From Herbidospora daliensis (GTDB taxonomy: Bacteria > Actinomycetota > Actinomycetes > Streptosporangiales > Streptosporangiaceae), in assembly GCF_001570585.1 (NCBI RefSeq), contig NZ_BBXF01000002.1:1500077-1564076 (forward strand): 64,000 bases of DNA, written 5' to 3'. The notes beneath the pieces are model-generated. The model was given only the letters and a program-made list of their open reading frames with translations, made no database searches and was not told where the DNA came from. The position numbers were made by a program, and so were the translations under genes. This document shows, one piece after another, positions 1 through 8,191 of the stretch. Within the stretch, counting starts at the first letter, position 1; every line of letters starts with the position of its first letter.

Positions 1-146
1 AGGCCGCAGTGATCTACCTCCACGGCTCCAAGGAGCGTGACCGCGAGATCGCCGATGGCCTCGGCAAGATCGTGGAGAAGGGCCTCAGGCCCAAGGGTGA
101 GGAAGGCGACGACGGCTCAGCGGGAGTGCTCGTCCCGACCGCCTGA
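1..146 (+). CDS. Tyrosine site-specific integrase, C-terminal fragment
   Basis: Partial gene open from the left edge in the frame starting at base 3; only the last 47 residues are visible. They begin AAVIYLHGSKERDREIADGL, which matches the tail of actinomycete phage/ICE integrases, where the Tyr of the IYxH motif (bases 15-17) is the nucleophile that attacks DNA. Known of the family: these enzymes recombine an element into the 3' end of a tRNA gene, usually one next to int. Here tRNA-Gly starts 112 bases after the stop codon. The identification rests on a short tail, so confidence is moderate. Confidence 0.65.
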   Translation, partial: AAVIYLHGSKERDREIADGLGKIVEKGLRPKGEEGDDGSAGVLVPTA

Positions 147-211
147 CCAGCAAGATCACTTGTTCTGGCACGGATCTGGCACGACGGCGAGAATCAGCCC
201 AGAAATAGATC

Positions 212-249
212 AAGGCCCGGGTCGGAAAATATCTTCTGACCTGGGCCTT
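212..249 (-). terminator. Hairpin after tRNA-Gly
   Basis: A 12-bp inverted repeat (212-223 with 238-249, one G-T style mismatch) with an A/T-rich loop lies ten bases beyond the 3' end of the minus-strand tRNA-Gly. It could end the tRNA transcript and also serve the plus-strand integrase gene. Confidence 0.7.
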
Positions 250-258
250 CGTCGTAAG

Positions 259-283
259 AGCGGGTGACGGGAATCGAACCCGC
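259..283 (-). other. Putative attachment site in the tRNA 3' end
   Basis: Inferred att core. Tyrosine integrases of actinomycete elements recombine at the T-arm/acceptor 3' part of tRNA genes, and the int stop codon lies 112 bases away on the side of the tRNA 3' end. The second att copy would be left of this window, so the exact core cannot be defined here. Confidence 0.35.
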
Positions 284-329
284 GCTGTCAGCTTGGGAAG
301 CTGATGTTCTGCCATTGAACTACACCCGC
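259..329 (-). tRNA. tRNA-Gly (anticodon CCC)
   Basis: The reverse complement folds into a complete 71-nt cloverleaf. The acceptor arms are GCGGGTG and CACCCGC with a T discriminator at 259. The anticodon stem is TCAGC/GCTGA around the loop TTCCCAA, giving anticodon CCC, and the T loop is TTCGATT. CCA is not encoded. It reads GGG codons. Its 3' end faces the integrase fragment, as expected for an integration target. Confidence 0.97.
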
Positions 330-396
330 AAGGTGCTCCGCCTACTCTACATGATCCACGCCAAGCCCATCCCCCCATTCCCACTACCCTGTCGTC

Positions 397-972
397 GTGC
401 TGCTTTCAGATCGCGACATCAAAGCCGAGGTGGACAGGGGCAGAGTCACCCTCACCCCCTACGACCCCGACATGGTCCAACCCTCCAGCATCGACGTCCG
501 GCTCGACCGGATGTTCCGGGTCTTCGAGAACCACCGTTACCCGCACATCGACCCGTCGTGTGAGCAGCCCGACCTGACCAGGCTCGTCGAACCGGACAAG
601 GACGAGCCCTTCATCCTCCACCCCGGTGAGTTCGTCCTCGCGAGCACCTACGAGGTCATCAAGCTCCCCGACGACATAGCCAGCCGCCTCGAAGGCAAGT
701 CGAGCCTCGGCAGGCTGGGGCTGCTGACCCACTCCACGGCCGGCTTCATCGATCCCGGGTTCGAGGGTCATGTCACCCTTGAGCTCAGCAACGTCGCCAC
801 GTTGCCCATCAAGTTGTGGCCCGGGATGAAGATCGGTCAGCTGTGCCTGTTCCGGCTGAGCAGCCCCGCCGAGCATCCGTATGGGTCGGCCGCGTACGGT
901 TCGAGGTACCAGGGTCAGCGTGGGCCGACGCCGTCGCGGTCTTTCCTCAACTTCCATCGCACCAAGATCTAA
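397..972 (+). CDS. dcd: dCTP deaminase (probably the bifunctional, dUMP-forming type)
   Basis: 191 residues, close to the 190 of the mycobacterial enzyme. The core from [11 protein letters not shown] through [19 protein letters not shown] is the trimeric dUTPase/dCTP deaminase fold signature, and Glu129 in VTLELSN is the expected general base. Actinobacterial members convert dCTP directly to dUMP, feeding thymidylate synthesis in the cytoplasm while avoiding free dUTP. The GTG start follows a TACCCT hexamer by six bases, with no Shine-Dalgarno sequence, which suggests a leaderless mRNA. It stands alone as a single gene. Bifunctionality is inferred from the phylum. Confidence 0.93.
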   Translation: MLLSDRDIKAEVDRGRVTLTPYDPDMVQPSSIDVRLDRMFRVFENHRYPHIDPSCEQPDLTRLVEPDKDEPFILHPGEFVLASTYEVIKLPDDIASRLEGKSSLGRLGLLTHSTAGFIDPGFEGHVTLELSNVATLPIKLWPGMKIGQLCLFRLSSPAEHPYGSAAYGSRYQGQRGPTPSRSFLNFHRTKI

Positions 973-1107
973 AAAACGAGCAAAGAACCATATGTGTCAG
1001 GGGAAGCGCGTTGGGCAACCATTAGGTGACATCTACCTTAAGTTCACGTTCTGCCTGGTTGCCTCTACTCTTCTCTGCGGACAGTCCCCGCACATCTGGA
1101 GATCCAC

Positions 1108-1725
1108 GTGCGTCTGCGTCTCACGCCCCGTGAGGACAGTTACTACGACTTGTTCGCCGACTCGGCGAACAACCTCGTCACAGCGTCACGGCTGCTGGTC
1201 GAGATCATCAGTGACGGTTCCGACCGTGAGGCTCTCGCTGAGAAGATGCGCGCGTGTGAGCACGCGGGCGACGAGCGTACTCACGCGATTCTGAACCGGT
1301 TGAACGAGAGCTTCATCACACCGTTCGACCGGGAGGACATCTACAAGCTCGCCTCCAACCTCGATGACGTCATGGACTTCATGGAGGCGGCGGCCGATCT
1401 GATCGTGCTCTACCAGATCGACCACCTGCCGAAGGAAGTCGTGCGGCAGGTCGAGGTGCTCGAACGCGCGGCCGAGCTGACCGCCGAGGCGATGCCGAGG
1501 CTGCGGTCGCTCAACAACATGAACGAGTACTGGATCGAGATCAACCGTCTCGAGAACCAGGCCGACCAGGTCTACCGGCGGCTGCTGGCCAAGCTCTTCT
1601 CCGGCGAGTACGACGCCCTGACCGTCCTCAAGATGAAAGAGGTCATCGACCAGCTCGAGTCCGCCGCTGACGCGTTCGAGCACGTCGCCAACACGGTCGA
1701 GTCGATTGCGGTCAAGGAAAGTTAA
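1108..1725 (+). CDS. DUF47 (PhoU-like) Pit accessory protein
   Basis: 205 residues, predicted all-helical, of the DUF47/PhoU-related family (TTHLNRLNESFITPFDREDIYKL-type core, with FITPFDREDI visible). Family members sit next to Pit phosphate permeases and modulate uptake. The GTG start was chosen because it begins the conserved region (RLTPREDSYYDLFADSANN). Its stop codon directly abuts the GTG of the permease gene at 1726, so the two are surely cotranscribed. The 135-bp upstream gap holds one PHO-box-like half (GTTCACG, 1042-1048), which is too weak to call a PhoP site. Confidence 0.9.
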   Translation: MRLRLTPREDSYYDLFADSANNLVTASRLLVEIISDGSDREALAEKMRACEHAGDERTHAILNRLNESFITPFDREDIYKLASNLDDVMDFMEAAADLIVLYQIDHLPKEVVRQVEVLERAAELTAEAMPRLRSLNNMNEYWIEINRLENQADQVYRRLLAKLFSGEYDALTVLKMKEVIDQLESAADAFEHVANTVESIAVKES

Positions 1726-2724
1726 GTGGAGCTTGCGCTCGTCATCAGTGTGGTCGTCATCGCACTGGTCTTCGACTACACGAACGGCTTCCACGACGCC
1801 GCGAACGCGATCGCGACCTCGGTCTCGACGCGGGCGCTGACGCCGCGGGCCGCGCTGCTGATGGCCGCCGTGATGAACTTCATCGGCGCCCATCTGGGGG
1901 AGCAGGTCGCGAAGACGGTCGGCAGCGGCATCATCGAGCCGCCTGAAGGCAGTCACGGTCTGGTCATCGTGGGGGCCGGCCTCGTCGGGGCCATCACGTG
2001 GAACCTGATCACGTGGTATTTCGGGCTGCCCTCGTCGTCGTCCCACGCGCTCATCGGCGGGCTCGTGGGGGCGGCGCTGGCGGCCAGCACGACTGTCCAC
2101 TGGGATGGGGTGCTGGACAAAGTCGTCATTCCGATGATCTTGTCGCCGCTCGTGGGGTTCACCCTGGCGGGTGGCATCATGATCGCGATTCTGTGGATCT
2201 TCCGCAAGTCGAACCCGCACACCACCGGCCGCGGGTTCCGCTACGCGCAGACGGTGTCGGCCGCCGCCATGGCCCTCGGCCACGGGCTGCAGGACGCGCA
2301 GAAGACCATGGGCGTGATCTTCCTCGCACTGGTCGTCGGCGGCTACAACCAGCCCGGCGACAACATCCCGCAGTGGGTGATCCTGGCCGCCGCGGCGGCG
2401 ATCTCCCTGGGCACCTACGCGGGCGGCTGGCGCATCATGCGCACCCTCGGCCGCCGCATCATCGCGCTCAACCCGCCGCAGGGCTTCGCCGCCGAGAGCG
2501 CCGCCGCGACGGTCCTCTACGTGGCGGCGATCGGCTTCCAGGCGCCCATCTCCACCACCCACACGATCACCAGCGCGATCATGGGCGTCGGCGCGACCAA
2601 GCGCCTGTCGGCCGTGCGCTGGGGCGTCGCCGGCAACATCGTCACCGCCTGGGTCCTCACGATCCCGGCGGCGGGCATCGTCGCCGCGATCACCTACTGG
2701 ATCGCCCACGCGATCATCGAGTAG
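1726..2724 (+). CDS. Low-affinity inorganic phosphate transporter (PiT family)
   Basis: 332-residue multi-pass membrane permease. Both PiT signature repeats are visible: FDYTNGFHDAANAIATSVSTR near the N-terminus, and GHGLQDAQKTMGVI with STTHTITSAIMGVGATKR in the second half, each holding the asparagine/aspartate and serine/threonine residues typical of the phosphate path. It imports metal-phosphate complexes by cation symport. The gene follows the DUF47 gene with no gap and ends in a very strong terminator at 2741-2779. Confidence 0.94.
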   Translation: MELALVISVVVIALVFDYTNGFHDAANAIATSVSTRALTPRAALLMAAVMNFIGAHLGEQVAKTVGSGIIEPPEGSHGLVIVGAGLVGAITWNLITWYFGLPSSSSHALIGGLVGAALAASTTVHWDGVLDKVVIPMILSPLVGFTLAGGIMIAILWIFRKSNPHTTGRGFRYAQTVSAAAMALGHGLQDAQKTMGVIFLALVVGGYNQPGDNIPQWVILAAAAAISLGTYAGGWRIMRTLGRRIIALNPPQGFAAESAAATVLYVAAIGFQAPISTTHTITSAIMGVGATKRLSAVRWGVAGNIVTAWVLTIPAAGIVAAITYWIAHAIIE

Positions 2725-2740
2725 CCCTCGCTCGACGAGT

Positions 2741-2779
2741 CAGGCGCGTGATCACCCGATCACGCGCCTGTTTCTTTTT
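2741..2779 (+). terminator. Intrinsic terminator of the pit operon
   Basis: Perfect 13-bp inverted repeat (2741-2753 with 2758-2770, loop ACCC) followed by a T-rich tract (2771-2779) seventeen bases after the permease stop codon. It is a textbook Rho-independent terminator. Confidence 0.93.
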
Positions 2780-2832
2780 CCGTTACGGCTACGCCCACCC
2801 CGGCACCGCCCGCCGCCCCCGGCGCTCCCGGA
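2780..2832 (+). repeat. Dispersed intergenic repeat, copy 1
   Basis: The stretch starting CCGTTACGGCTACGCCCACC is shared, with small changes, with 41437-41525 (same strand) and 43438-43535 (opposite strand). The common core is CCGTTACGGCT, a short variable part, then CGCCCGCCGCCCC. Here it directly follows the pit terminator and precedes the end of mshD. It contains no open gene. Confidence 0.6.
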
Positions 2833-2879
2833 GATCCGGCGCCGGCCCCGCGCTCCCGGCCGCGCGCCGTCACGGGCGA

Positions 2880-3788
2880 TCAGCGGGCCGGGGCGTACAT
2901 CACGTCGACGTCCCACCGGCTGAAGCCCAGGCCCTCGTAGAGCCGGATCGCCGCCCGGTTCTCCTCGTCCACGTACAGCATCACCTGCGACAACCCCAGC
3001 GACCGCAGGTGCGCGAGCCCGGTGAGCGTCAGCGCCTTCCCCAGGCCGGACCCCTGCTCCGCCGGGTCGACCCCGACCACGTACACCTCGCCGATGGGTT
3101 CGTGCCCGTGGCCGCCGTCGCCGTGGACCTTCGTCCAGTGGAAGCCCGTCATGGTCCCGTCGCGGAAGGCCAGGAAGAAGCCCGCCGGGTCGAACCACGG
3201 CTCCTGCTCGCGGCGTCGCACGTCGTCGACGGTCCACGAGCCCTGCTCGGGGTGGTGGGCGAAGGCGCGGGCGTTGAGGGCGACCCACTCCTTCTCGTCG
3301 CGGCCGGTCTCGAACGTGGTGATGCGCACGCTCTCGGGCACCCGCGCGGCCGGGAACGGCGCGAACAGGCTGCGGCGCATCTGCCAGAGCGAGCGCACCC
3401 GCTGGAAGCCGGAGGAGGCGGCCAGCCGCCCGGCCCCGGGGTGGTCGCCGTGGGCCCACAGGCGCAACCGTCCGCCGGTCTCCATCATGATCGCGTCGAG
3501 CAGCATGCGCCCGTGGCCCTTGCGGCGGGCGTCGGGGGCGATCACGAGTTCGCCGCTGGGCCCTTCGACCTCGTCGGTCGGGTCCACATGGGCAAAACCT
3601 GACAAAACGCCCGAGTCATACAAAAGTGCCGACTTGGCTCCGGGGTCGCCCCCGTACCGCAGATGGAGCATGACGTGCTCGTTCAGCGGGCGGACGCCAT
3701 CGGCGTCGGTCGCGGCCTGGACGAGCCGCCTGACCTCGGCAACCGTGTCGTCATCGAGTCGTTCCCTGATCTCCACGTGCGCGTTCAT
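2880..3788 (-). CDS. mshD: Mycothiol synthase (MshD)
   Basis: 302 residues with two GNAT acetyltransferase domains in tandem. The C-terminal acetyl-CoA loop is visible in VVGVDPAEQGSGLGKAL, followed by RAIRLYEGLGF. MshD acetylates the cysteine amine of Cys-GlcN-Ins in the last step of mycothiol synthesis, the main low-molecular-weight thiol of actinobacteria. The ATG at 3788 was chosen over an upstream start because a TAGAGT hexamer lies seven bases before it (leaderless pattern) and it matches usual MshD length. mshA, which starts the same pathway, is at 36172. Confidence 0.93.
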   Translation of the reverse strand: MNAHVEIRERLDDDTVAEVRRLVQAATDADGVRPLNEHVMLHLRYGGDPGAKSALLYDSGVLSGFAHVDPTDEVEGPSGELVIAPDARRKGHGRMLLDAIMMETGGRLRLWAHGDHPGAGRLAASSGFQRVRSLWQMRRSLFAPFPAARVPESVRITTFETGRDEKEWVALNARAFAHHPEQGSWTVDDVRRREQEPWFDPAGFFLAFRDGTMTGFHWTKVHGDGGHGHEPIGEVYVVGVDPAEQGSGLGKALTLTGLAHLRSLGLSQVMLYVDEENRAAIRLYEGLGFSRWDVDVMYAPAR

Positions 3789-3898
3789 GGAACGCACTCT
3801 ACGTACCCCCGACTGGCAAATCCCGCCAGGTGTCACCCGGGGGAATCGTTACCTTTGGGCCATTGGCCAGTCAGGTGGTCACTCTAGGCTCACTTACC

Positions 3899-5635
3899 AT
3901 GACCCCTGCATCCCTCAAGAGACTCGCCGTGGCCACCGTCGCCACGGCGGGTGTCGTCGCTCTGGCCATCGGGCCCGCGGGCGCCAGCGCGAGCGGCTCG
4001 GCGAAGAAGAAGGACGAGCTGATCCCGATCCGGATCCTCTCGATCAACGACCTTCACGGCAACCTGGAGCCCCCGACGGGGTCCAGCGGCCGCATCGCCG
4101 ATGAGACCGGCACCATCGTCGACGGCGCCGGCGGCGCCGCCTACCTCGCCACCTACGTCAAGCAGCAGCGCAACCGCGACACCGTCCTGGTCGCGGCCGG
4201 CGACCTGATCGGCGCCTCCCCGCTGCTGTCGGCCGCCTTCCACGACGAGCCCACGGTCGCGTTCCTCGACTCGCTGGAGCTGGCCACCTCCAGCGCCGGC
4301 AACCACGAGTTCGACGAGGGCTACGCCGAGCTCAAGCGCGTCATGGAGGGCAAGTGCCACCCGGTCGACGGGTGCTCGCCCGCCGGCAAGTGGAAGGGCA
4401 CCGACTTCGAGTTCATCGCGGCCAACGTGATCGACACCAAGAAGAACAAGCCGGCCCTCGCGCCCTACTACGTGGAACGAATCAACGGCGAGAAGGTCGC
4501 CTTCATCGGCCTGGTCACCAAGACCACCCCGACGATCGTGACCGCCTCCGGCATCGCCGGCCTCGAGTTCACCGACGAGGTCGCCGCCGCCAACGAGACC
4601 TCTCAGTACCTCCGCGACGTCAAGGGCATCAAGGCCCAGGTCGTGCTGGTGCACGAGGGCGACCAGGTCACCCCGAACCAGAGCCCCGACGCCTGCCCGA
4701 TCGTCAAGGGCGCCGGCTCGCGCATCGCCGAGGGCATCGACCCCGAGATCGACCTCGTGATCAGCGGTCACTCGCACCAGGCGTACATCTGCAAGGCCAC
4801 CGACCCGGCCGGCCAGCAGCGCTACTACACGCAGGGCTCGTCGTTCGGCCGCGTGCTGACCCAGATCGACTTCAAGATCGACAAGGCCACGGGCGACATC
4901 GTGCGCTCCTCGGTCGCCGCCGACAACACCGTCGTGCGCCGCACCGTCACCCCCGACCCGGCCACCGTGTCGTTCATCAACGACTGGAAGACCCGCGTCG
5001 CGAGCGTCGCCAACAAGAAGGTCGGCGACATCACCGCCGACATCACCAACGTCGCGGTCGCCTCGGGCGAGTCCCCGCTGGGCAACCTGATCGCCGACTC
5101 GCAGCTGGAGTCGGCCAAGGCCGGCGGCAACGCCCAGATCGCCCTGATGAACCCGGGCGGCATCCGCACCACCCTCACCTACGCCAGCTCGCCCGTCGGC
5201 GAGGGCCCCGGCGTGACCACCTACGGCGAGATCTTCGCGGTCCAGCCGTTCAACAACCTCGTGCAGGTCGTCACGCTGACCGGCGCCCAGCTCAAGCTGG
5301 TGCTGGAGCAGCAGTGGGTGGGCGGCCCGAACAACCAGGCCTTCACCAAGATCCTGCAGCCGTCGTCGAACCTCACCTACTCCTACAGCAACAGCGCGGC
5401 GTGGGGCTCGAAGGTGTCCGACATCAAGATCGACGGCGTCCCGGTGACCTCGACCCAGTCGATCCGCGTCGCGGCCAACAACTTCCTCGTCGGCGGCGGT
5501 GACGCCTTCGCGGCCTTCACCCAGGGCACCGACCTGTGGAGCGGCCCGCTCGACATCGACGCGTTCGAGGACTACCTGACCGCCAACTCCCCGGTGGCCC
5601 CCCCGGTCCCCAACCACATCACGGTTCTGCCGTAA
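3899..5635 (+). CDS. Secreted bifunctional metallophosphatase/5'-nucleotidase
   Basis: 578 residues. A Sec signal peptide ends near ASASG, followed by a calcineurin-like phosphatase domain with metal motifs INDLHGN, GDLIGASPLL, GNHEFDEG and SGHSHQAY, then the 5'-nucleotidase C-terminal domain with NPGGIR and YGEIFAVQPFNN. It hydrolyses nucleotides outside the cell to salvage phosphate and nucleosides. The ATG at 3899 is preferred to one at 3830 because it opens the signal peptide and sits eight bases after TAGGCT. It is divergent from mshD and ends in a strong terminator. Confidence 0.93.
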   Translation: MTPASLKRLAVATVATAGVVALAIGPAGASASGSAKKKDELIPIRILSINDLHGNLEPPTGSSGRIADETGTIVDGAGGAAYLATYVKQQRNRDTVLVAAGDLIGASPLLSAAFHDEPTVAFLDSLELATSSAGNHEFDEGYAELKRVMEGKCHPVDGCSPAGKWKGTDFEFIAANVIDTKKNKPALAPYYVERINGEKVAFIGLVTKTTPTIVTASGIAGLEFTDEVAAANETSQYLRDVKGIKAQVVLVHEGDQVTPNQSPDACPIVKGAGSRIAEGIDPEIDLVISGHSHQAYICKATDPAGQQRYYTQGSSFGRVLTQIDFKIDKATGDIVRSSVAADNTVVRRTVTPDPATVSFINDWKTRVASVANKKVGDITADITNVAVASGESPLGNLIADSQLESAKAGGNAQIALMNPGGIRTTLTYASSPVGEGPGVTTYGEIFAVQPFNNLVQVVTLTGAQLKLVLEQQWVGGPNNQAFTKILQPSSNLTYSYSNSAAWGSKVSDIKIDGVPVTSTQSIRVAANNFLVGGGDAFAAFTQGTDLWSGPLDIDAFEDYLTANSPVAPPVPNHITVLP

Positions 5636-5643
5636 CAACAGGG

Positions 5644-5675
5644 AAGCCCCCGGTCGAGCGCGACCGGGGGCTTTT
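5644..5675. terminator. Bidirectional terminator between nucleotidase and glnR
   Basis: Thirteen-bp inverted repeat (5644-5656 with 5661-5673, loop AGCG) flanked by an A pair on the left and a T run on the right. It serves the nucleotidase on the plus strand and can also close glnR on the minus strand. Confidence 0.9.
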
Positions 5676-5696
5676 CCTATGTCATCGGAGCGCCGA

Positions 5697-6410
5697 TCAG
5701 CGGCGGGCGGTCTCCAGTTCCTGGGCCATCTCGTTGCCGCGGTCGGGCACGAAGCGGTAGCCGACGTTGCGGACCGTGCCGATCAGGGCCTCGTACTCGG
5801 CGCCCAGCTTGGCGCGCAGGCGGCGCACGTGGACGTCGACCGTCCGGGTGCCGCCGAAGTAGTCGTAGCCCCAGACCTCCTGGAGGAGCTGGGCCCGGGT
5901 GAAGACCCGGCCCGGGTGCTGGGCCAGGTATTTGAGCAGCTCGAACTCCTTGAACGTGAGGTCGAGCGCCCGGCCGCGCAGGCGCGCGGTGTAGGTCGCC
6001 TCGTCGATCGCCAGGTCGCCGCTGCGGATCTCGTCGGGCACCTCCTCGGCGGCGGCCAGCGACATCTTGCCGATGGCCATGCGCAGGCGCGCCTCGACCT
6101 CGGCGGGGCCGGCGGTGTCGAGGATCACGTCGTCGGCGCCCCACTCGGCGGTCATCGCCGCGAGGCCGCCCTCGGTCACGATGACCAGGAGCGGGCAGTC
6201 GATCCCCGTGGTCCGCAGCAACCGGCACAGGCTCTTGGCCTGGACGAGTTCGCGCCGCGCGTCGACCAGGATCGCGTCGGCGGGCGGGGCGTCGAGCAGG
6301 GCGGTCCCCTCGGCCGGGGCGACCCGGACCGAGTGGAGCAGCAGCCCGAGCGCCGGAAGGACTTCGGCGGACGGTTCCAGTGCGTTGGTCAGCAGAAGCA
6401 GATTGCTCAT
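5697..6410 (-). CDS. glnR: Nitrogen master regulator GlnR (OmpR-type orphan response regulator)
   Basis: 237 residues. An atypical receiver domain starting [14 protein letters not shown] is followed by a winged helix with [18 protein letters not shown] and [18 protein letters not shown], very close to Streptomyces GlnR as I recall it. GlnR activates glnA, amtB and nir-type genes under nitrogen limitation and has no cognate kinase. The ATG at 6410 was chosen because it starts the conserved receiver and an AGGAGG-like site lies upstream; longer upstream frames lack similarity. It is divergent from the sulfur-carrier gene at 6680. Confidence 0.92.
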   Translation of the reverse strand: MSNLLLLTNALEPSAEVLPALGLLLHSVRVAPAEGTALLDAPPADAILVDARRELVQAKSLCRLLRTTGIDCPLLVIVTEGGLAAMTAEWGADDVILDTAGPAEVEARLRMAIGKMSLAAAEEVPDEIRSGDLAIDEATYTARLRGRALDLTFKEFELLKYLAQHPGRVFTRAQLLQEVWGYDYFGGTRTVDVHVRRLRAKLGAEYEALIGTVRNVGYRFVPDRGNEMAQELETARR

Positions 6411-6679
6411 GAGGCCTCCTCGCCAAACGGGCGGGCGTGCCGGGAGAGCACCGCGCTGTGCACGATCACAGGCTCGCCTCCTTCGGTCCGCGTCAACGGC
6501 AGGGCCGTAGAAACACGTAAGGACCCGGGGGCTACGTCGCCCAGGTCCCGTTGCTCGTAGATTAGCCCACAGCAACTTTGCGTCCAATGTGCGTCCACCG
6601 TGTGAACAGCACTTCACGTGGAGAATCACCGTATCCAAACGCTCACTGTGAGTGTGCGGATCTGGGGCTGGAGAGGCGT

Positions 6680-6928
6680 ATGGCTACGGGAACGGTGCGC
6701 TTTTGGGCCGCGGCGAAGGAAGCGGCCGGAGTCGCCGAGGAGACTTTCGACGCGGAAACCCTTGGCGAGCTTGTTACCAAAATCACAAGGAACGACGCGC
6801 TGGCCAGGGTGCTTCCGCGATGCTCGTTCCTGGTCGACGGGAATCCGGCCGGCACCCGGGATCCCCACACCGTGGAGCTGCCCGAAGGCGCCACGGTTGA
6901 GGTTTTGCCGCCGTTTGCCGGCGGATAG
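6680..6928 (+). CDS. MoaD/ThiS-family sulfur carrier protein
   Basis: 82 residues of the ubiquitin-like beta-grasp fold, ending in the diagnostic Gly-Gly (PPFAGG) that is adenylated and thiocarboxylated by an E1-like enzyme. Such carriers donate sulfur for molybdopterin, thiamine or cysteine synthesis. The ATG at 6680 has a GGAGAGG site seven bases upstream. Lying between glnR and genes that lead to a thioredoxin and a sulfurtransferase, it may belong to a sulfur-transfer neighbourhood, but the specific pathway cannot be told from this sequence. Confidence 0.85.
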   Translation: MATGTVRFWAAAKEAAGVAEETFDAETLGELVTKITRNDALARVLPRCSFLVDGNPAGTRDPHTVELPEGATVEVLPPFAGG

Positions 6929-6963
6929 GCTGATCCGAAACCCCCCGGCCAACGGAGGATGCG

Positions 6964-7653
6964 GTGCGCAAGCTGGTGGTGGCGCTGCTCGTGCTCGTCG
7001 TGCTGGCCGTGGTTCTCGACCGCGTGGCCGTCGCCGGCGTGCAGCGGGAGATCGCCAAGCAGGTCCAGGCCAGTGCCGATCTCGACACGCCCCCGACCGT
7101 GCAGGTCAAGGGCGTGCCGTTCCTGACCCAGGCGATCGGCGGGCGCTATGAGGAGATCGCCATCGACATCGGCGACATCCAGCGCGAGGGCATCCGGCTC
7201 AGCGACGTGCAGGCGACCCTCTACGGCGTCGAGGCGCAGCTGATGGACCTGGTCCAGAACGCCGCCGGCACGAAGATCGTCGCCGAGCGGGTCACCGGCA
7301 CGGTGACCATCTCCGAAGACACCCTCAACTCCCGGGCCCCGCGCGGCATCAAGATCGAGGGCGGCGGCGGCAACGGCACCGTGCGCGTCTCCGGCGAGGT
7401 GACCGCGTTCGGCAACCAGGTGCCGGTGACCGCCGACATGAAGATCGAGGTCAAAGACGGGGTGCTGCGGCTGACCCCGGCCAAGGTGACGATCGCGGGC
7501 GGGTTCACCGTGCCCAACGCCGAGCGCCTGATCACCTTCACCGTGCCCGTGCAGGGCCTCCCGCTCGATCTGAAGATCGACGAGGTCCGGTCCGCCCCCG
7601 GGGGTGGCCTGGCCATCGACGCGACGGCGACCGATGTCCCTCTTTCGCGGTGA
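6964..7653 (+). CDS. LmeA-like (DUF2993) phospholipid-binding envelope protein
   Basis: 229 residues. An N-terminal membrane anchor or signal (VVALLVLVVLAVVLDRVAVA) precedes a DUF2993 beta-rich domain that carries VKGVPFLTQAIGGRYEEI, the usual start of the family. Mycobacterial LmeA binds phospholipid in the periplasm and supports mannan elongation. The GTG start has a GGAGG site (6955-6959). The 3' end overlaps the ECF sigma gene by 20 bases if that gene starts at 7634. Confidence 0.82.
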   Translation: MRKLVVALLVLVVLAVVLDRVAVAGVQREIAKQVQASADLDTPPTVQVKGVPFLTQAIGGRYEEIAIDIGDIQREGIRLSDVQATLYGVEAQLMDLVQNAAGTKIVAERVTGTVTISEDTLNSRAPRGIKIEGGGGNGTVRVSGEVTAFGNQVPVTADMKIEVKDGVLRLTPAKVTIAGGFTVPNAERLITFTVPVQGLPLDLKIDEVRSAPGGGLAIDATATDVPLSR

Positions 7654-8191
7654 ACCGAAGCGCCGCCGGTTGCGTTCTGAGGATGTGAGCGCAGCCGGTA
7701 CGGCCGACGAGGAGCTCGTCAGGGCCCTTTTCGACGACCATGCCGGGCCGCTCTACGGTTACGTACTGCGATTGACCGGTGACCCGGGGAGGGCGGAGGA
7801 CATCGTGCAGGAGACCATCCTCCGTGCCTGGAAGAACCCGATCGCCGACCGGCCGGTCCGGGCGTGGTTGTTCACCGTGGCCCGCAACCTGGTCGTCGAC
7901 CAGGCCAGGGCGCGCAAGTCGCGACCGCAGGAGACCGGCGACGAGGCGCTGGCGGTCATCCCGGCCGACGACGAGCTCGACAAGGCCGTCGAGTCGTGGG
8001 CCATCGCCGACGCGCTGGCCTCGCTCCGGCCCGACCACCGCGAGGTCCTGCTGGCCGTCTACTACGGCGGCCAGTCGGTCAAGGAGGCGGCCGAGTCGCT
8101 CGGCATCCCGCCGGGCACCGTCAAGTCGCGCACCTACTACGCGCTGCGCGCGCTCAAGCTGGCGCTGGAGGAGCGGGGGCTCGCGCCGTGA
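7634..8191 (+). CDS. ECF RNA polymerase sigma factor
   Basis: About 185 residues with region 2 (LFDDHAGPLYGYVLRLTGDPGRAEDIVQ, cut at the domain end) and region 4 (LRPDHREVLLAVYYGGQ, then a helix-turn-helix in AAESLGIPPGTVKSR). The start is uncertain: ATG 7634, used here, overlaps the DUF2993 gene; GTG 7685 is the alternative and begins just before region 2. The stop codon overlaps the GTG of the anti-sigma gene, so the two proteins are made together, the SigK/SigL-type sigma and zinc anti-sigma arrangement. Confidence 0.9.
   Translation: MSLFRGEPKRRRLRSEDVSAAGTADEELVRALFDDHAGPLYGYVLRLTGDPGRAEDIVQETILRAWKNPIADRPVRAWLFTVARNLVVDQARARKSRPQETGDEALAVIPADDELDKAVESWAIADALASLRPDHREVLLAVYYGGQSVKEAAESLGIPPGTVKSRTYYALRALKLALEERGLAP

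Noticed and set aside
1042-1065. PHO box upstream of the DUF47-pit operon
   Set aside because: Only one GTTCAC unit is present; the next 11-base unit (GCCTGGT) does not match, unlike the clear box at 39413.
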